Counted from the first letter of the stretch, positions 8,204-17,511 are shown. The stretch: DNA of 64,000 nucleotides from VXYL01 sp965199945 (GCA_965199945.1 OZ241354.1:992001-1056000), one strand, 5' to 3'. Notes: generated by a model from the letters alone, not told the origin. Translations and numbers: made by a program.

Positions 8204-9737
8204 GTTCGACGCCGAATGGCAGCGCAGTTCGCCCTTCGGCGCGGTGTTCTTCTTCGAGCGCGCCGTCAAGGGCCTGGTGGGCAACCTGCCCCAACTGGGC
8301 GGCACGGTGGCGCTGCTCGTCACGCTCTGGCGGGAGTCGCCGTGGCTCGCGCTGCTCGGCTTCGTTGGACTGCTGGCGCTGTGCGCGGCGGTGGGGCTGC
8401 TCCGCTACTGGCACTTCCGCTTCCGCCAGGACGAGCGCGGCGTGCGCATCCGTCAAGGCATCTTCAAGAAGGAACATCTGGACGTGGAGTACGACCGCAT
8501 CCAGGGCATCAACGTGGAGCAGTCGCTGATCTTCCGCTTGCTCGGCCTGGTGACGGTGCGCTTCGACACCGCCGGTTCGACCAAGCAGGAAGGCCATCTG
8601 CCGGCCGTGACCCGGGAGTTCGCGGAGGCATTGCGTGGCCGCGTCGAGAACCGCGCGCGGGACGATGGCCACGCAGCCGCAGCCGACGCTTCGGCTGCGG
8701 CGGGCACTCCGGCGGCAAGGGGAGGGCGTGTGCTGCTCGCCTTGGGAAACGCCGACATGCTGCGCATCGCGGTGACGGATCCCAGCGTGCTGGTGGCGTT
8801 GGTGGCGGTTCCCGCACTGCTGCCGCCATACGGCGACGCCCTCAAGGACTTGGCCGAAGCCGCCATGGCGCAGGCAGCGGACTACCAGAATCTAGGCGCG
8901 GCGTTGCTTGCGGCGGTGCTGCTTGGAGTCGCGCTTGCTGGCCTCTCGATCCTCCTGCTGTTGGCCGTGTGCTCCACGTTCCTGCGCTTCCACGGCTACC
9001 AACTTCGTCTGGAAGAGAACACGTTGCGTTCTCGGGGCGGCTTGATGACGCGCAAGGAAGTCGTCGTGGCAGCGGCGAAGATCCAGCAAGTGACCGTCGT
9101 CCAAGGGCCGGTGCTGCGCCTGCTGGGCCGCTTCCGAATGCGCGCCCTGCCGGCCGGCAGCGGTCTTCCCACCTACGACATGGATGGCACGGCCAGCACG
9201 CAGAGGCTGCAAGTGCCGCTGCTGCTGCCGTCCTTGGCGCAGGAGCTGCGCAAACCCATCTTCGGCGACGAAGGCGCTGGCTTGAGCCTGCTGCCGACCG
9301 GCACCCGCTTCACGGCCATCTCGCCGCACTACATTCGGGCCCGCACCCTTGCCTTCGGCGTTGCGCCGGCCTTGGTGGGGACCGCCGCGGCTGCGCCGAT
9401 TCTCGGCGCCGGCGCACTCGCGTTTCTCGCTTGGGCGCCGCTCGTCGCGCTGCTTGCCTGGCAGTCGTGGCGGCACTACGGCTACATGCACGACGATCAC
9501 GGCCTCGCCAGCCGCTGGGGATTTCTCGGCAGGAAGGTGAGCGTGTGCCTGTTCCGCAAGGTGCAGGCCGTCACGCTGGTGCGCTCCCCGATGCAGCGCC
9601 GCAAAGGACTCGCGACGTTGCACGTCCACCTTGCATCGGGCGCCCTCTTGGTGCCCTTCATCGACTACCAGCGCGCCTGCGATCTGCGCGACTACATGCT
9701 CTACAAGGCCGAATCCAGCCGCCTGCCTTGGCACTGA
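8190..9737 (+). CDS. PH domain-containing membrane protein (YdbT-like, multiple bPH2 domains)
   Basis: Partner of the upstream YdbS-like protein. The 515 residues hold repeated blocks of paired membrane helices followed by bPH2 domains. The first is FRQDERGVRIRQGIFKKEHL with YDRIQGINVEQSLIFRLLGLVTVRF. The second is RLEENTLRSRGGLMTRKEVV with KIQQVTVVQGPVLRLLGRFRM. A third block lies near the C-terminus (SRWGFLGRKVSVCLFRKVQAV). TTG 8190 is chosen because GAAGGAG lies nine bases upstream; the frame is open to 8100 but has no other start with a ribosome site. A low-complexity Ala-rich insert lies at about residues 155-180. Function as for YdbS/YdbT pairs: membrane-bound, otherwise unknown. Confidence 0.82.
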   Translation: MAAIEFDAEWQRSSPFGAVFFFERAVKGLVGNLPQLGGTVALLVTLWRESPWLALLGFVGLLALCAAVGLLRYWHFRFRQDERGVRIRQGIFKKEHLDVEYDRIQGINVEQSLIFRLLGLVTVRFDTAGSTKQEGHLPAVTREFAEALRGRVENRARDDGHAAAADASAAAGTPAARGGRVLLALGNADMLRIAVTDPSVLVALVAVPALLPPYGDALKDLAEAAMAQAADYQNLGAALLAAVLLGVALAGLSILLLLAVCSTFLRFHGYQLRLEENTLRSRGGLMTRKEVVVAAAKIQQVTVVQGPVLRLLGRFRMRALPAGSGLPTYDMDGTASTQRLQVPLLLPSLAQELRKPIFGDEGAGLSLLPTGTRFTAISPHYIRARTLAFGVAPALVGTAAAAPILGAGALAFLAWAPLVALLAWQSWRHYGYMHDDHGLASRWGFLGRKVSVCLFRKVQAVTLVRSPMQRRKGLATLHVHLASGALLVPFIDYQRACDLRDYMLYKAESSRLPWH

Positions 9738-9755
9738 AGGTGCGGACGAAAAAGT

Positions 9756-9805
9756 GCCCCGGCGACAAGGGGGATGGGGGAGGGAGGGGATGTCGTCGCC
9801 GGGGC
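9756..9805 (+). repeat. 11-base inverted repeat enclosing a G-run (G-quadruplex-like) loop
   Basis: GCCCCGGCGAC at 9756-9766 pairs with GTCGCCGGGGC at 9795-9805. The 28-base loop holds four G runs (5, 5, 3 and 4 guanines) separated by one or two bases, a G-quadruplex pattern. It lies just after the YdbT-like gene and could act as a transcript end, but no T-run follows. The rest of the 302-base gap to the methylase shows no gene; purine-rich imperfect repeats precede the methylase start. Confidence 0.6.
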
Positions 9806-10039
9806 GTATATCGGGATGGATGCCTTGCTGCGCCTGTGGGTCGTCCGCTTGCTTCAAGCCGCCGCTACGTTTTTCGGAAACACTCTAAACGGCACATCCT
9901 GGCCGCAGCCTAAGGCGCATGTCTGAAATCCTGTGCTCCATTGACCATTTGTTGCTTGGGACAACGCCGAGCAAGCGAAAGTTCAGCCATTGCGATGGAG
10001 ATGCGATGGAGGCAGGATGGAAGCAGGGTGGAAGAGACC

Positions 10040-11071
10040 ATGACATCAACAAGCAAGCCCACGGTGCCGCACCCGTTCCCCTACCAGGGGAGCAAGCGCG
10101 CGATCTGCGACCGCATCCTGTCGCACGTTCCCGCCGGCGCTGGCCTTCTGGTGGAGCCGTTCTGCGGCTCGGCTGCGGTCTCGCTCGCCGTCGCAGCGCA
10201 CGGGCGCGCCGAGCGATTCTGGCTGAACGACGCCAACGCGCCGCTCATCGCGCTGTGGCGGGAGATTCTCGAACGTCCCATGCAGCTGGCCGACCGCTAC
10301 GAAAAACTGTGGCGCGAGCAGCTGGCCGACAAGAAGGCATTCTTCTTCCAAGTGCGGCGCGAGTTCAACGAGACCCATGCCCCCGACCTGCTGCTCTACC
10401 TGCTGGCGCGGATCGTCAAGGGGTCGGTGCGCTACAGCGCCGATGGGCGGTTCAATCAGAGCGCCGACAACCGGCGCTGGGGCATGCGGCCCAAGGCCAT
10501 GCGCATGCAGCTGCTCGGCGTCTCCGCGGCGTTGGCTGGGCGCACCAGGACCACCGCCGAGGACTTCCGCAGCGTCGTTGCGGAAACGACGGCCGACGAC
10601 GTGGTCTACATGGACCCGCCCTACCAAGGCACTTCGGGCGAAAGGGATCCCCGCTACTACGCCAGCCTTCGCTTCGCCGAATTCGTGGACGCACTCGGCG
10701 AGATGAACAAGACAGGCAAGTCCTACATCGTCAGCTACGACGGCAAGACGGGCGACAAGCAGCACGGCGAGCCCCTTCCAGCGCGCTTGAACTTGCGCCA
10801 TCTGCACGTTCGGGCCGGCCGGTCCAGCCAGTCGACGCTGCTCGGACGCGATTGCGAGACCGTGGAATCCCTGTACCTGTCGCCAGCGCTGGTCGAACGG
10901 CTGGACGCGAATCGCAATCTTGAAACGACGCAGAGCGCGGAGCGGCAGGCGATGTCGAGCTATTGGGTTCCCGCGACTAGCCGCCGCTGCAAATCCACAG
11001 GCAGGGCGTGGCGCGGTTCGGCTGCCGGTTGGCCGGCGGCGGGTAGTTCGAGGAAGGTGATGCTCTCGTAG
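10040..11071 (+). CDS. D12-class N6-adenine DNA methyltransferase (Dam-like)
   Basis: DNA adenine methyltransferase of the D12 (alpha) class, 343 residues. Motifs in order: FPYQGSK near the N-terminus (the motif X region), the SAM-binding EPFCGSAAV (about 36-44), NDANAPLIALWREI, and the catalytic DPPYQG near residue 194. The ATG at 10040 is preceded by GGAAGAG; upstream ATGs in frame would add an unconserved extension. The last ~35 residues overlap the convergent NYN gene and look like random reading, so the true domain ends near 10960. No restriction endonuclease is adjacent; this may be an orphan methylase or one paired with the broken NYN gene. The recognition site cannot be read from the sequence. 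Confidence 0.85.
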   Translation: MTSTSKPTVPHPFPYQGSKRAICDRILSHVPAGAGLLVEPFCGSAAVSLAVAAHGRAERFWLNDANAPLIALWREILERPMQLADRYEKLWREQLADKKAFFFQVRREFNETHAPDLLLYLLARIVKGSVRYSADGRFNQSADNRRWGMRPKAMRMQLLGVSAALAGRTRTTAEDFRSVVAETTADDVVYMDPPYQGTSGERDPRYYASLRFAEFVDALGEMNKTGKSYIVSYDGKTGDKQHGEPLPARLNLRHLHVRAGRSSQSTLLGRDCETVESLYLSPALVERLDANRNLETTQSAERQAMSSYWVPATSRRCKSTGRAWRGSAAGWPAAGSSRKVMLS

Positions 11072-11590
11072 AAGTCGTCCAACGTGACGAACGTGCCATT
11101 CGCCTCTGCCCACTCGCGCATCCGGCGGTTGCAGCTGTGCCGCCACGACAGCACCTCGATGCGCCAACCGCGCCTGCGCATTCGCTCCAAGTCGGCGTGG
11201 AAGCCAACGCCGTCGTCGAATCCGGCGCCGTCGCCGGTGAGCATGACGGCGATTCCGGGGTTGCCGTTGTAGTCGAATCCGTCGCGGAGCATTGCCGTTT
11301 GCAGGGCTTGGTCGACGCCTTGCTCGCGACCATGCAGCGAGCCGCGTTCCAACAGCTGGACAGTGACGCCTTCGTTCTCCCAAGCGATTCCATACGTGGC
11401 GGAGTTCCGGCGGCACGGAGCCCACGGCGGTCGCGTGCTCGATGGAGCGTTCTGCCCGTGCGAGCTCGAGCAGGTGACCGAAGTGGATGCGCACGCGCGA
11501 GCGGGCGCCTTGGCCTTCCCGCTCCATGGCGACGTACTGCGCGCCGATGAAGACGTTGGAGTTGTCCCAATAGATGAATACGCTGTCCAT
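10960..11590 (-). pseudogene. NYN domain (DUF88/LabA-like) protein, broken by a one-base frameshift
   Basis: NYN-domain proteins are PIN-like nucleases using a cluster of acidic residues. The N-terminal part, starting at ATG 11590, has the family opening IYWDNSNVF, with the first catalytic Asp. It runs to about 11382. The continuation lies in another frame: GVTVQLLERGS, then the acidic TGDGAGFDDG, then the last strand IEVLSWRHSC, ending with TAG at 10960. Removing one base of the CCC at 11379-11381 (a GGG on the coding strand) joins the halves into RLENEGVTVQLLERG, which fits the family. It is therefore a recent mutation, a programmed slip or a sequencing error. The gene is convergent with the DNA methylase. 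Confidence 0.75.
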
Positions 11591-11747
11591 GATGTCTTCT
11601 CGGAAGGGCGGCCTGCGGCGCTCGCGGCTAGATCCACAAATCGTCAATGCCCTACCGTATTGGCGGCCCGCACCACCGTCAACGACCGTGCCGGCCGTTC
11701 AAGAGCCGCCGGTTGCGCCCGCAACCCAACCCGCCTACGCTTGCCGC

Positions 11748-12356
11748 ATGACCAAAGTCAAGAACGAGAGCCTTCATGCCGCGCTGGGCGAAGGCGATCT
11801 TCGGGCGCGGTGCGTTGCGCTGCGGGAGGCGTGTCCCTGTCGCAACGGTGGCACGCGGGAGGATCTTGCGCTGTGGCGCGAGGTCTTCGAGCGGGCGTCG
11901 AAGGGTGGCCGGCGCGAGCGTCGGGCGGCGGCCCATGCCATTGGCACGCTCACCGAGAAGGCGAAGACGAGCGACGAGTGGCGCGGCCTGCTGCACGATC
12001 TGCGCGACGATCTGGACGCACTGCTGCGCGACCCGCGGGCGTCGCAGCAGGTGCTCGGCACGATGAAGCGGCATGGCCACGCCCATCGGGGCGCGGCGCG
12101 CAAGAACTACCGCCGCCGGCGCAAGGCGCTGGACTTGGCCACGCCCGAAGAACTGGCGGCTTGGGTGAACCGCCGCTGGCAGCTCTCCAAGAGCCAAGCG
12201 CTCACCGCCCAGGACGCGGGCGTGCGCCGCCTTTTCCAGTGGCTGCGCCACCGCGTGGACTTCCAGCCCGAGCGCGCCACCAAGGAGAGCGAACTGGCCA
12301 AGCGCGCCACGCGCTATCTGCCAATGCTCCTCGGCTGCGAACGGCAGGCGGCCTGA
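11748..12356 (+). CDS. Hypothetical helical, highly charged protein (possibly HEAT-like)
   Basis: I do not recognise this 202-residue protein. It is rich in Arg, Glu, Leu and Ala, with predicted helices throughout and no signal peptide or membrane segment. An early CPCRNGG motif is followed by LWREVFERASKGGRRERRAAAHAIGTL, which resembles an alpha-helical repeat. A very basic segment (RGAARKNYRRRRKAL) in the middle could bind nucleic acid. ATG 11748 is chosen because the upstream frame is proline-rich and unconserved in style. It is divergent from the NYN gene, with a gap of 157 bases that shows no other gene. Confidence 0.6.
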   Translation: MTKVKNESLHAALGEGDLRARCVALREACPCRNGGTREDLALWREVFERASKGGRRERRAAAHAIGTLTEKAKTSDEWRGLLHDLRDDLDALLRDPRASQQVLGTMKRHGHAHRGAARKNYRRRRKALDLATPEELAAWVNRRWQLSKSQALTAQDAGVRRLFQWLRHRVDFQPERATKESELAKRATRYLPMLLGCERQAA

Positions 12357-12512
12357 GGGCGATTGCGCCGAATCTTCGAGAGGATCGGCAGTCGAGCCGC
12401 CGGGCGCGGCGCTCGCGCCGGCCCTGCCCAACGCCCAGCCACCCCGTCGCAAAGCACCGTGAAAGCGGCGACCGTAGGCGCTTGAAAACCGCCCCTTCCC
12501 TCCGCATCCGGC

Positions 12513-12518
12513 TATAAT
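12513..12518 (+). promoter_or_regulatory. -10 box (TATAAT) upstream of the GAPDH gene
   Basis: A perfect TATAAT lies 30 bases before the GTG start, in the sequence GGCTATAATCCGCC. The nearest -35-like TTGAAA (12482-12487) is too far (25 bases), so the -35 element is weak or absent. The remaining gap from 12357 holds no gene. Confidence 0.5.
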
Positions 12519-12547
12519 CCGCCGCACACGCCGCCCGAGGTCTCGCC

Positions 12548-14047
12548 GTGGCACTGCCCAACCTAGAGGACTACTTCCCAGACTGGAAGGAGCGCGAAGC
12601 GCTTGCGGAGGCGATGATTCCCATCATCGGGCGCCTCTACCGCAAGAATGTCGTCGTCTACTGCTACGGGCGGGCGCTCTACAACAAGAGCGTCACGGAC
12701 ATCATGAAGGCGCACCGCTTCGTGCGCCAAGTGGCGCAGAACGAGCTTTCGGAGTTCGAGAGCTACCCCATCCTGGAGGCCATGGCGCAGCTGGACATCG
12801 GCACCTCCCACGTCGACGTCGGCCTCTTGGCGGTGGACTACATGGAGCGCACCGCCAAGGGCGAGTCGCTCACGCCGCTCGAATACACGCGCCAAGCCTG
12901 CGCGCAGGTCATCGGCCGCCACGCGCAGCCGCTGGCCAAGCCGCGCGACGTGGTGCTGTTCGGCTTCGGGCGCATCGGGCGGCTGCTGGCGCGGTTGCTG
13001 ATCGAGAAGACCGGCAGCGGCGATCAGCTGCGCCTGCGCGCCATCGTGCTGCGCCCCGGGCGGCCGGACGACCTCGCCAAGCGCGCCGCCCTGCTGCGCC
13101 GCGATTCCGTTCACGGCTCCTTCCGGGGAACCATCCGCGTGGACGAACAGAACCAGTGCCTCATCGCCAACGGCAACGTCGTGCGCGTCATCTACGCCGA
13201 CGACCGCGCCAGCATCGACTACACGAGCTACGGCATCGACGATGCGCTGCTGATCGACAACTCCGGGCGCTGGCGCGACCGCGCCGGCTTGGGCGCGCAC
13301 TTGCAGTCCAAGGGCATCTCCCGGGTGCTGCTCACCGCCCCCGGCAAGGCCGGCGTGCGCAACATCGTCTCCGGCGTGAACTCGCATCTGGTGCAGGACG
13401 AAGACGGCGTGCTCGCCTGCGGCTCCTGCACCACCAACGCCATCGTGCCGGTGCTGAAGGCGGTGCACGACCGCTGGGGCATCGCCCACGGCCACATGGA
13501 GACGATCCACGCCTACACGCCGGATCAGAACCTGCACGACAACTACCACAAGAGCGACCGGCGAGGCCGCAGCGCGCCGCTCAACATGGTCATCACCGAG
13601 ACGGGCGCGTCGAAGGCCGTCACCGAGCTGCTGCCGGAACTCGAAGGCAGGCTCACCGGCAATGCCATCCGCGTGCCCACGCCGGACGTCTCCCTCGCCG
13701 TGCTGAACCTGGCGCTGATGCGCGAGGCAAGCTGCGACGAAGTGAACGCCTACCTGCGCGACACGGCGCTGTATTCGTCCTTGCAGCGGCAGATCGACTA
13801 CACCTCGTCGCGGGAGCGCGTCTCCAGCGACTTCATCGGCAATCGCCACGCCTGCGCCATCGACGGCGGCGCCACCTTGGCCGCTGGCAACCGCGTGGTG
13901 CTCTACGCCTGGTACGACAACGAGTTCGGCTACGCCTGCCAAGTGGTGCGCGTGGCGCAGAAGTGGGCCGGCATTCGCTATCCGCTGATTCCCGGCGACG
14001 TGGCGCGCACCGGATTCGACGAGCTGCGCACGGCCGCCGCCGGCTGA
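12548..14047 (+). CDS. Glyceraldehyde-3-phosphate dehydrogenase, N-terminally extended type
   Basis: Phosphorylating GAPDH of the long type found in many Gammaproteobacteria and Bacteroidetes. Its 499 residues compare with about 330 for the core enzyme. The first ~130 residues form an extra helical domain of unknown role. The core then starts at VVLFGFGRIGRLLAR (NAD-binding GFGRIGR), and the catalytic cysteine is in ACGSCTTNAI (about residue 297). It continues with HAYTPDQNLHD, SAPLNM and WYDNEFGYACQVV. The start is GTG 12548. This type is usually linked to gluconeogenic or alternative glycolytic flux rather than the main glycolytic gap, but that is a family generalisation. Confidence 0.9.
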   Translation: MALPNLEDYFPDWKEREALAEAMIPIIGRLYRKNVVVYCYGRALYNKSVTDIMKAHRFVRQVAQNELSEFESYPILEAMAQLDIGTSHVDVGLLAVDYMERTAKGESLTPLEYTRQACAQVIGRHAQPLAKPRDVVLFGFGRIGRLLARLLIEKTGSGDQLRLRAIVLRPGRPDDLAKRAALLRRDSVHGSFRGTIRVDEQNQCLIANGNVVRVIYADDRASIDYTSYGIDDALLIDNSGRWRDRAGLGAHLQSKGISRVLLTAPGKAGVRNIVSGVNSHLVQDEDGVLACGSCTTNAIVPVLKAVHDRWGIAHGHMETIHAYTPDQNLHDNYHKSDRRGRSAPLNMVITETGASKAVTELLPELEGRLTGNAIRVPTPDVSLAVLNLALMREASCDEVNAYLRDTALYSSLQRQIDYTSSRERVSSDFIGNRHACAIDGGATLAAGNRVVLYAWYDNEFGYACQVVRVAQKWAGIRYPLIPGDVARTGFDELRTAAAG

Positions 14048-14101
14048 ACGCGCCCGGCGTGGTTCCTGCCGCTGGGCGAGCCGCGAGGTAGGAGACGCAT
14101 C

Positions 14102-14410
14102 ATGCACATCGGCGTGCTCGCCCTGGACTTCCATCTCGACGGCTGCGCGTCGTTGAAGGAGAAGCGCCGGCGCTTGGGCCGGCTGCGCGACAAGTTCGGC
14201 CGCATCGCCAATCTCGCCGTCTGCGAGAGCGCCTATCAGGACAGCCACCGCCGGGCGCGCTGGGAGATCGTCGCCGTGGCGGGCGATCCGAGCGTGGTCG
14301 AGAAGTCCTTGGCCGACGTGGAGCGGTGGGCGGCGATGAGCGTCGATGCGACCATCGTCGACGCGGCGCGCAGCACGGCGTTCGGCGACATGGGCAGGGC
14401 GGCGCGCTGA
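14102..14410 (+). CDS. DUF503 family protein (YlxP-like)
   Basis: A 102-residue member of DUF503, a small ferredoxin-like-fold family often encoded near rbfA/infB. The start MHIGVLALDFHLDGCASLKEKR is characteristic: hydrophobic first strand, then SLKEKR. SAYQDSHRRARWEIVAVAGDP and the final VERWAAM... also fit. Its biochemical role is unknown. Its stop overlaps the ATG of the next gene (TGATG). Confidence 0.85.
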   Translation: MHIGVLALDFHLDGCASLKEKRRRLGRLRDKFGRIANLAVCESAYQDSHRRARWEIVAVAGDPSVVEKSLADVERWAAMSVDATIVDAARSTAFGDMGRAAR

Positions 14411-14838
14411 TGCTCTGGGCGCTGCTGCTGGGCTTCGGCCTGCTCGCGCTGATCTGGTGGCGCAGCGCCGGCCGGGCCCGCGAGAACTGGCTGCACGACT
14501 TGAGCCTCGTCGGCAAATGGGAACTCGAAACGCCCGATACGCTGCAGGAGCACACGCGGCGTTCGCTGACCTTCAGCGGCGATCTCGCGTCCGGGCGCTA
14601 CGTCGCCCGCGACGGCGATAACGTCCACCGCGGCAAATGGCGCTTGAGCGGACACACGCTCGCGTTGGAGCCGCTCGAATCCGAAGCGGGAGACCATCCC
14701 GGCGCCGCGCAATTCGACCTGCGCCTGTTCGCGCACGGGCGCATCGGCATCGACGGCCCGGGACGCGAGCGCGAGACGTACCGCAAACGCGAAGGCAACG
14801 TGATTCCGCTGGCAAGACGCCCTCGGCGCCGGGGATGA
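14410..14838 (+). CDS. Small single-span membrane protein of unknown function
   Basis: A 142-residue protein beginning with a hydrophobic segment (residues 2-17, ending in IWWRSAGRARENW) that would anchor it with a cytosolic or periplasmic beta-rich domain. The rest contains a WELETP...GKWRLSGHTLALEPLE pattern resembling small lipocalin-like or DUF domains that measure 'added' residues, but I cannot name the family. It is translationally coupled to the DUF503 gene upstream and closely followed by uvrC. Confidence 0.6.
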   Translation: MLWALLLGFGLLALIWWRSAGRARENWLHDLSLVGKWELETPDTLQEHTRRSLTFSGDLASGRYVARDGDNVHRGKWRLSGHTLALEPLESEAGDHPGAAQFDLRLFAHGRIGIDGPGRERETYRKREGNVIPLARRPRRRG

Positions 14839-14882
14839 CGTCCCGCCGCGCGCAGCCTTGAGGGACGCGGCCCTTTAGCCCG

Positions 14883-16736
14883 ATGGCGCCGGCCGATGTC
14901 GAGCCTCCGCCGGCGGCGACGGGCGGCGCCGCGGACGTGAAGCACTTCCTCGCCACGCTGACGACGCGGCCCGGCGTCTACCGCATGGTGGGCGACGGCG
15001 ACGAGGTGCTGTACGTCGGCAAGGCGCGCAATCTCAAGGCGCGGGTCACGTCCTACTTCCGCGCTTCCGGCCTCGCGGCGAAGACCCTCGCCCTCACCTC
15101 CAAAGTGCGCGACGTGCAGGTGACGGTCACGCCAAGCGAGACCGAAGCGCTGCTGCTCGAACAGAGCCTCATCAAGGAACACCGGCCGCGCTTCAACGTC
15201 GTGCTGCGCGACGACAAGTCCTATCCCTTCATCCACCTCACCGAGCATCCCTATCCGCGCCTCGGCTTCCATCGCGGCAAGAAGGGCAGCGGGCGCTACT
15301 TCGGACCGTTTCCGAGCGCGGCTTCCGTGCGCGACAGCCTGAACATCCTGCAGAAGCTGTTCGGCATCCGGCCCTGCGCCGACGGCTTCTTCAAGAACCG
15401 CTCGCGGCCTTGCCTGCAATACCAGATCAAGCGCTGCAGCGGCCCGTGCGTGGGCTTGATCGACCGCGAACGCTACGCCGAGGACGTGCGCCTGGCGGTG
15501 CTGTTCCTCGAAGGCAAGAGCGCGGACGTGCTGGCCGAGTTCAAGCGGCGCATGGACGCCGCTGCGGAAAAGCTGGAGTTCGAGCGCGCCGCCCGCCATC
15601 GCGACCAGATCAGCCATCTGCGGCGCATTCAGGAGAACCAGTACGTCCACGGCGAAGGCGGCGACGTGGACGTCTTCGGCGTGGCGGTGGGCGCCGGCCA
15701 TGCCTGCGTGCAGGGCCTGTTCGTGCGCGGCGGGCGTCTTCTCGGCCACCGCACCTGGTTTCCGGGCAACCAGCTGGACGTCGCCGAAGACGAGCTGCTC
15801 GTCGCGTTTCTCTCCCAGTACTACCTGGGCGGAGCGGCGCGGGAAGTGCCGCGCACCGTGGTCGCCGCGGCGCCGCCCGAGGAAGCGCAGCTGCTCGGCA
15901 CCGCGTTGTCGGAGCGCACCGGGCGCAACACGGAGGTGGCCTCCCAGGTGCGCGGGCAGCGCGCGCGTTGGGCGGCAATGGCCACGGAAAACGCGCAGTT
16001 GGCGCTCGATGCACTGGTCGCCGACCGCAAGAACGTGTTTGGCCGCTTCGTGGCGCTGCAAGCCGCCCTCGGCTGGGAAGACGTGCCGCGGCGTCTCGAA
16101 TGCTTCGACATCAGCCACTCCGCCGGCGAGGCCACCGTCGCCTCGTGCGTCGTCTTCGACAGCAACGGGCCGCTCAAATCCGACTACCGGCGCTTCAACA
16201 TCGAAGGGGTGCCGAGGAGCGACGACTACGGCGCCATCGAGCAGGCCATCCGCCGCCGCTACACGCGCCTGGCGCAAGGAGAGGGCGTCCTGCCGGATGC
16301 GCTCGTCATCGACGGCGGCAGCGGCCAGCTGCGGCGCGCCGCCGAGGTGCTGGAACAGCTGCAGGTGAAGGACGTGGCGCTCATCGGCATCGCCAAGGGC
16401 CCCACCCGCAAGGCCGGGCTGGAGACCATCGAAGTGGCGGGCATTGGCGAACTGGCGCTGCCGCCGAACGGCCCGGCCATGCACCTGCTGCAGCACATCC
16501 GCGACGAAGCGCACCGCTTCGCCGTCGCCGGCCATCGCGGTCGGCGGCAGAGAAAGCGGCGTCAATCGGCCTTGGACGACGTGCCCGGCGTCGGGCCGAA
16601 GCGCAAGCGCGAGCTGCTGGCGCACTTCGGCTCCGTCGTGGCCATCAAGGGTTCGAGCGTTGAGGAGATCGCCAAAGCGCCGGGCATCAGCCGCAAGCTG
16701 GCGACGGACATCCACGGCGCCCTGCATGGCGAGTAG
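14883..16736 (+). CDS. uvrC: Excinuclease ABC subunit C
   Basis: Dual-incision nuclease of nucleotide excision repair, 617 residues. The GIY-YIG domain is at about 29-105 (PGVYRM, then VLYVGKARNLKARV) and makes the 3' incision. The cysteine region PCLQYQIKRCSGPC lies near 178-191, and the UVR helical hairpin that contacts UvrB at about 218-250. The RNase H-like 5' nuclease domain holds ECFDISHSAGEATVASCV and VIDGGSGQL. Two helix-hairpin-helix motifs lie at the C-terminus (DVPGVGPKRKRELLAHFGS). The uvrC-pgsA order is the usual gammaproteobacterial one. Confidence 0.95.
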   Translation: MAPADVEPPPAATGGAADVKHFLATLTTRPGVYRMVGDGDEVLYVGKARNLKARVTSYFRASGLAAKTLALTSKVRDVQVTVTPSETEALLLEQSLIKEHRPRFNVVLRDDKSYPFIHLTEHPYPRLGFHRGKKGSGRYFGPFPSAASVRDSLNILQKLFGIRPCADGFFKNRSRPCLQYQIKRCSGPCVGLIDRERYAEDVRLAVLFLEGKSADVLAEFKRRMDAAAEKLEFERAARHRDQISHLRRIQENQYVHGEGGDVDVFGVAVGAGHACVQGLFVRGGRLLGHRTWFPGNQLDVAEDELLVAFLSQYYLGGAAREVPRTVVAAAPPEEAQLLGTALSERTGRNTEVASQVRGQRARWAAMATENAQLALDALVADRKNVFGRFVALQAALGWEDVPRRLECFDISHSAGEATVASCVVFDSNGPLKSDYRRFNIEGVPRSDDYGAIEQAIRRRYTRLAQGEGVLPDALVIDGGSGQLRRAAEVLEQLQVKDVALIGIAKGPTRKAGLETIEVAGIGELALPPNGPAMHLLQHIRDEAHRFAVAGHRGRRQRKRRQSALDDVPGVGPKRKRELLAHFGSVVAIKGSSVEEIAKAPGISRKLATDIHGALHGE

Positions 16737-16884
16737 CGCTGCTGGACGCCGCTCGAGAACGCGCGGTGCGATGCGCCGCGCGGTGGCGTAGCATGGCGTT
16801 CGTTCCGTTGCGCGAGAGCAAGCCGCGCCGGCTTGTCGCGGAAAGGCACGGAAGCAACGGCGAAGCCAGCAGCTGGATAGACGC

Positions 16885-17448
16885 ATGACGAGCCTTCCGA
16901 ACGTCCTCACGCTGGCGCGCATCGGGCTCATCCCGGTCTTCGCGCTGATCTACGTCGTCACGGACACCTACTACTGGGTGGCGGCGCTGCTGTTCGCCAC
17001 GGCGGCGGCAACGGACTGGATCGACGGCTACCTGGCGCGGCGCCTCGGCCAGACCACGCCCTTCGGCACGTTCCTGGATCCGGTCGCGGACAAGCTCATT
17101 GTCGTCACCGCGCTGGTGCTGCTGATCGGCAACCACGCCAGCCTGTGGCTGACAATCCCCGGCGTCGTCATCGTCGGCCGGGAAATCGCCATCTCCGCGC
17201 TGCGCGAGTGGATGGCGGAAATGAATCGCCGCGGCCTCGTCGCCGTCACTTGGACCACCCGCGTAAAGACCGCCATGCAGATGGTCGCGATCATCATCCT
17301 GCTGGCGAACCCGCCGGCGATGGTGCCCTGGGTGGTCGTCGGCCTCGTGCTGCTCTACGCGGCGGTGTGCATCACCACATGGTCGATGGTCGTCTACCTG
17401 CGCGCCGCTTGGCCATCGCTCAAGGAAGGGCTGTACGAGTCGCGGTAG
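16885..17448 (+). CDS. pgsA: CDP-diacylglycerol-glycerol-3-phosphate 3-phosphatidyltransferase
   Basis: Inner-membrane enzyme that makes phosphatidylglycerophosphate, the first committed step to phosphatidylglycerol and cardiolipin. The 187 residues include four to six membrane helices. The complete CDP-alcohol phosphotransferase motif is present: D44, D47-G48-x2-A51-R52-x8-G61-x3-D65-x3-D69. The length equals the usual PgsA, and the gene follows uvrC as in E. coli, where tRNA genes come next, as here. Confidence 0.94.
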   Translation: MTSLPNVLTLARIGLIPVFALIYVVTDTYYWVAALLFATAAATDWIDGYLARRLGQTTPFGTFLDPVADKLIVVTALVLLIGNHASLWLTIPGVVIVGREIAISALREWMAEMNRRGLVAVTWTTRVKTAMQMVAIIILLANPPAMVPWVVVGLVLLYAAVCITTWSMVVYLRAAWPSLKEGLYESR

Positions 17449-17511
17449 CCGCTGTCTGCCGTGCGAACGGCGCACCAGTCCGAACGCGCTTCGGCTTCGT
17501 TCGCGCGCCTT

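Noticed and set aside
9919..10923. Alternative long frame over the DNA methylase
   Set aside because: It is Arg/Pro/Ala-rich with no methylase motif; the real frame has EPFCGSAAV and DPPYQG.
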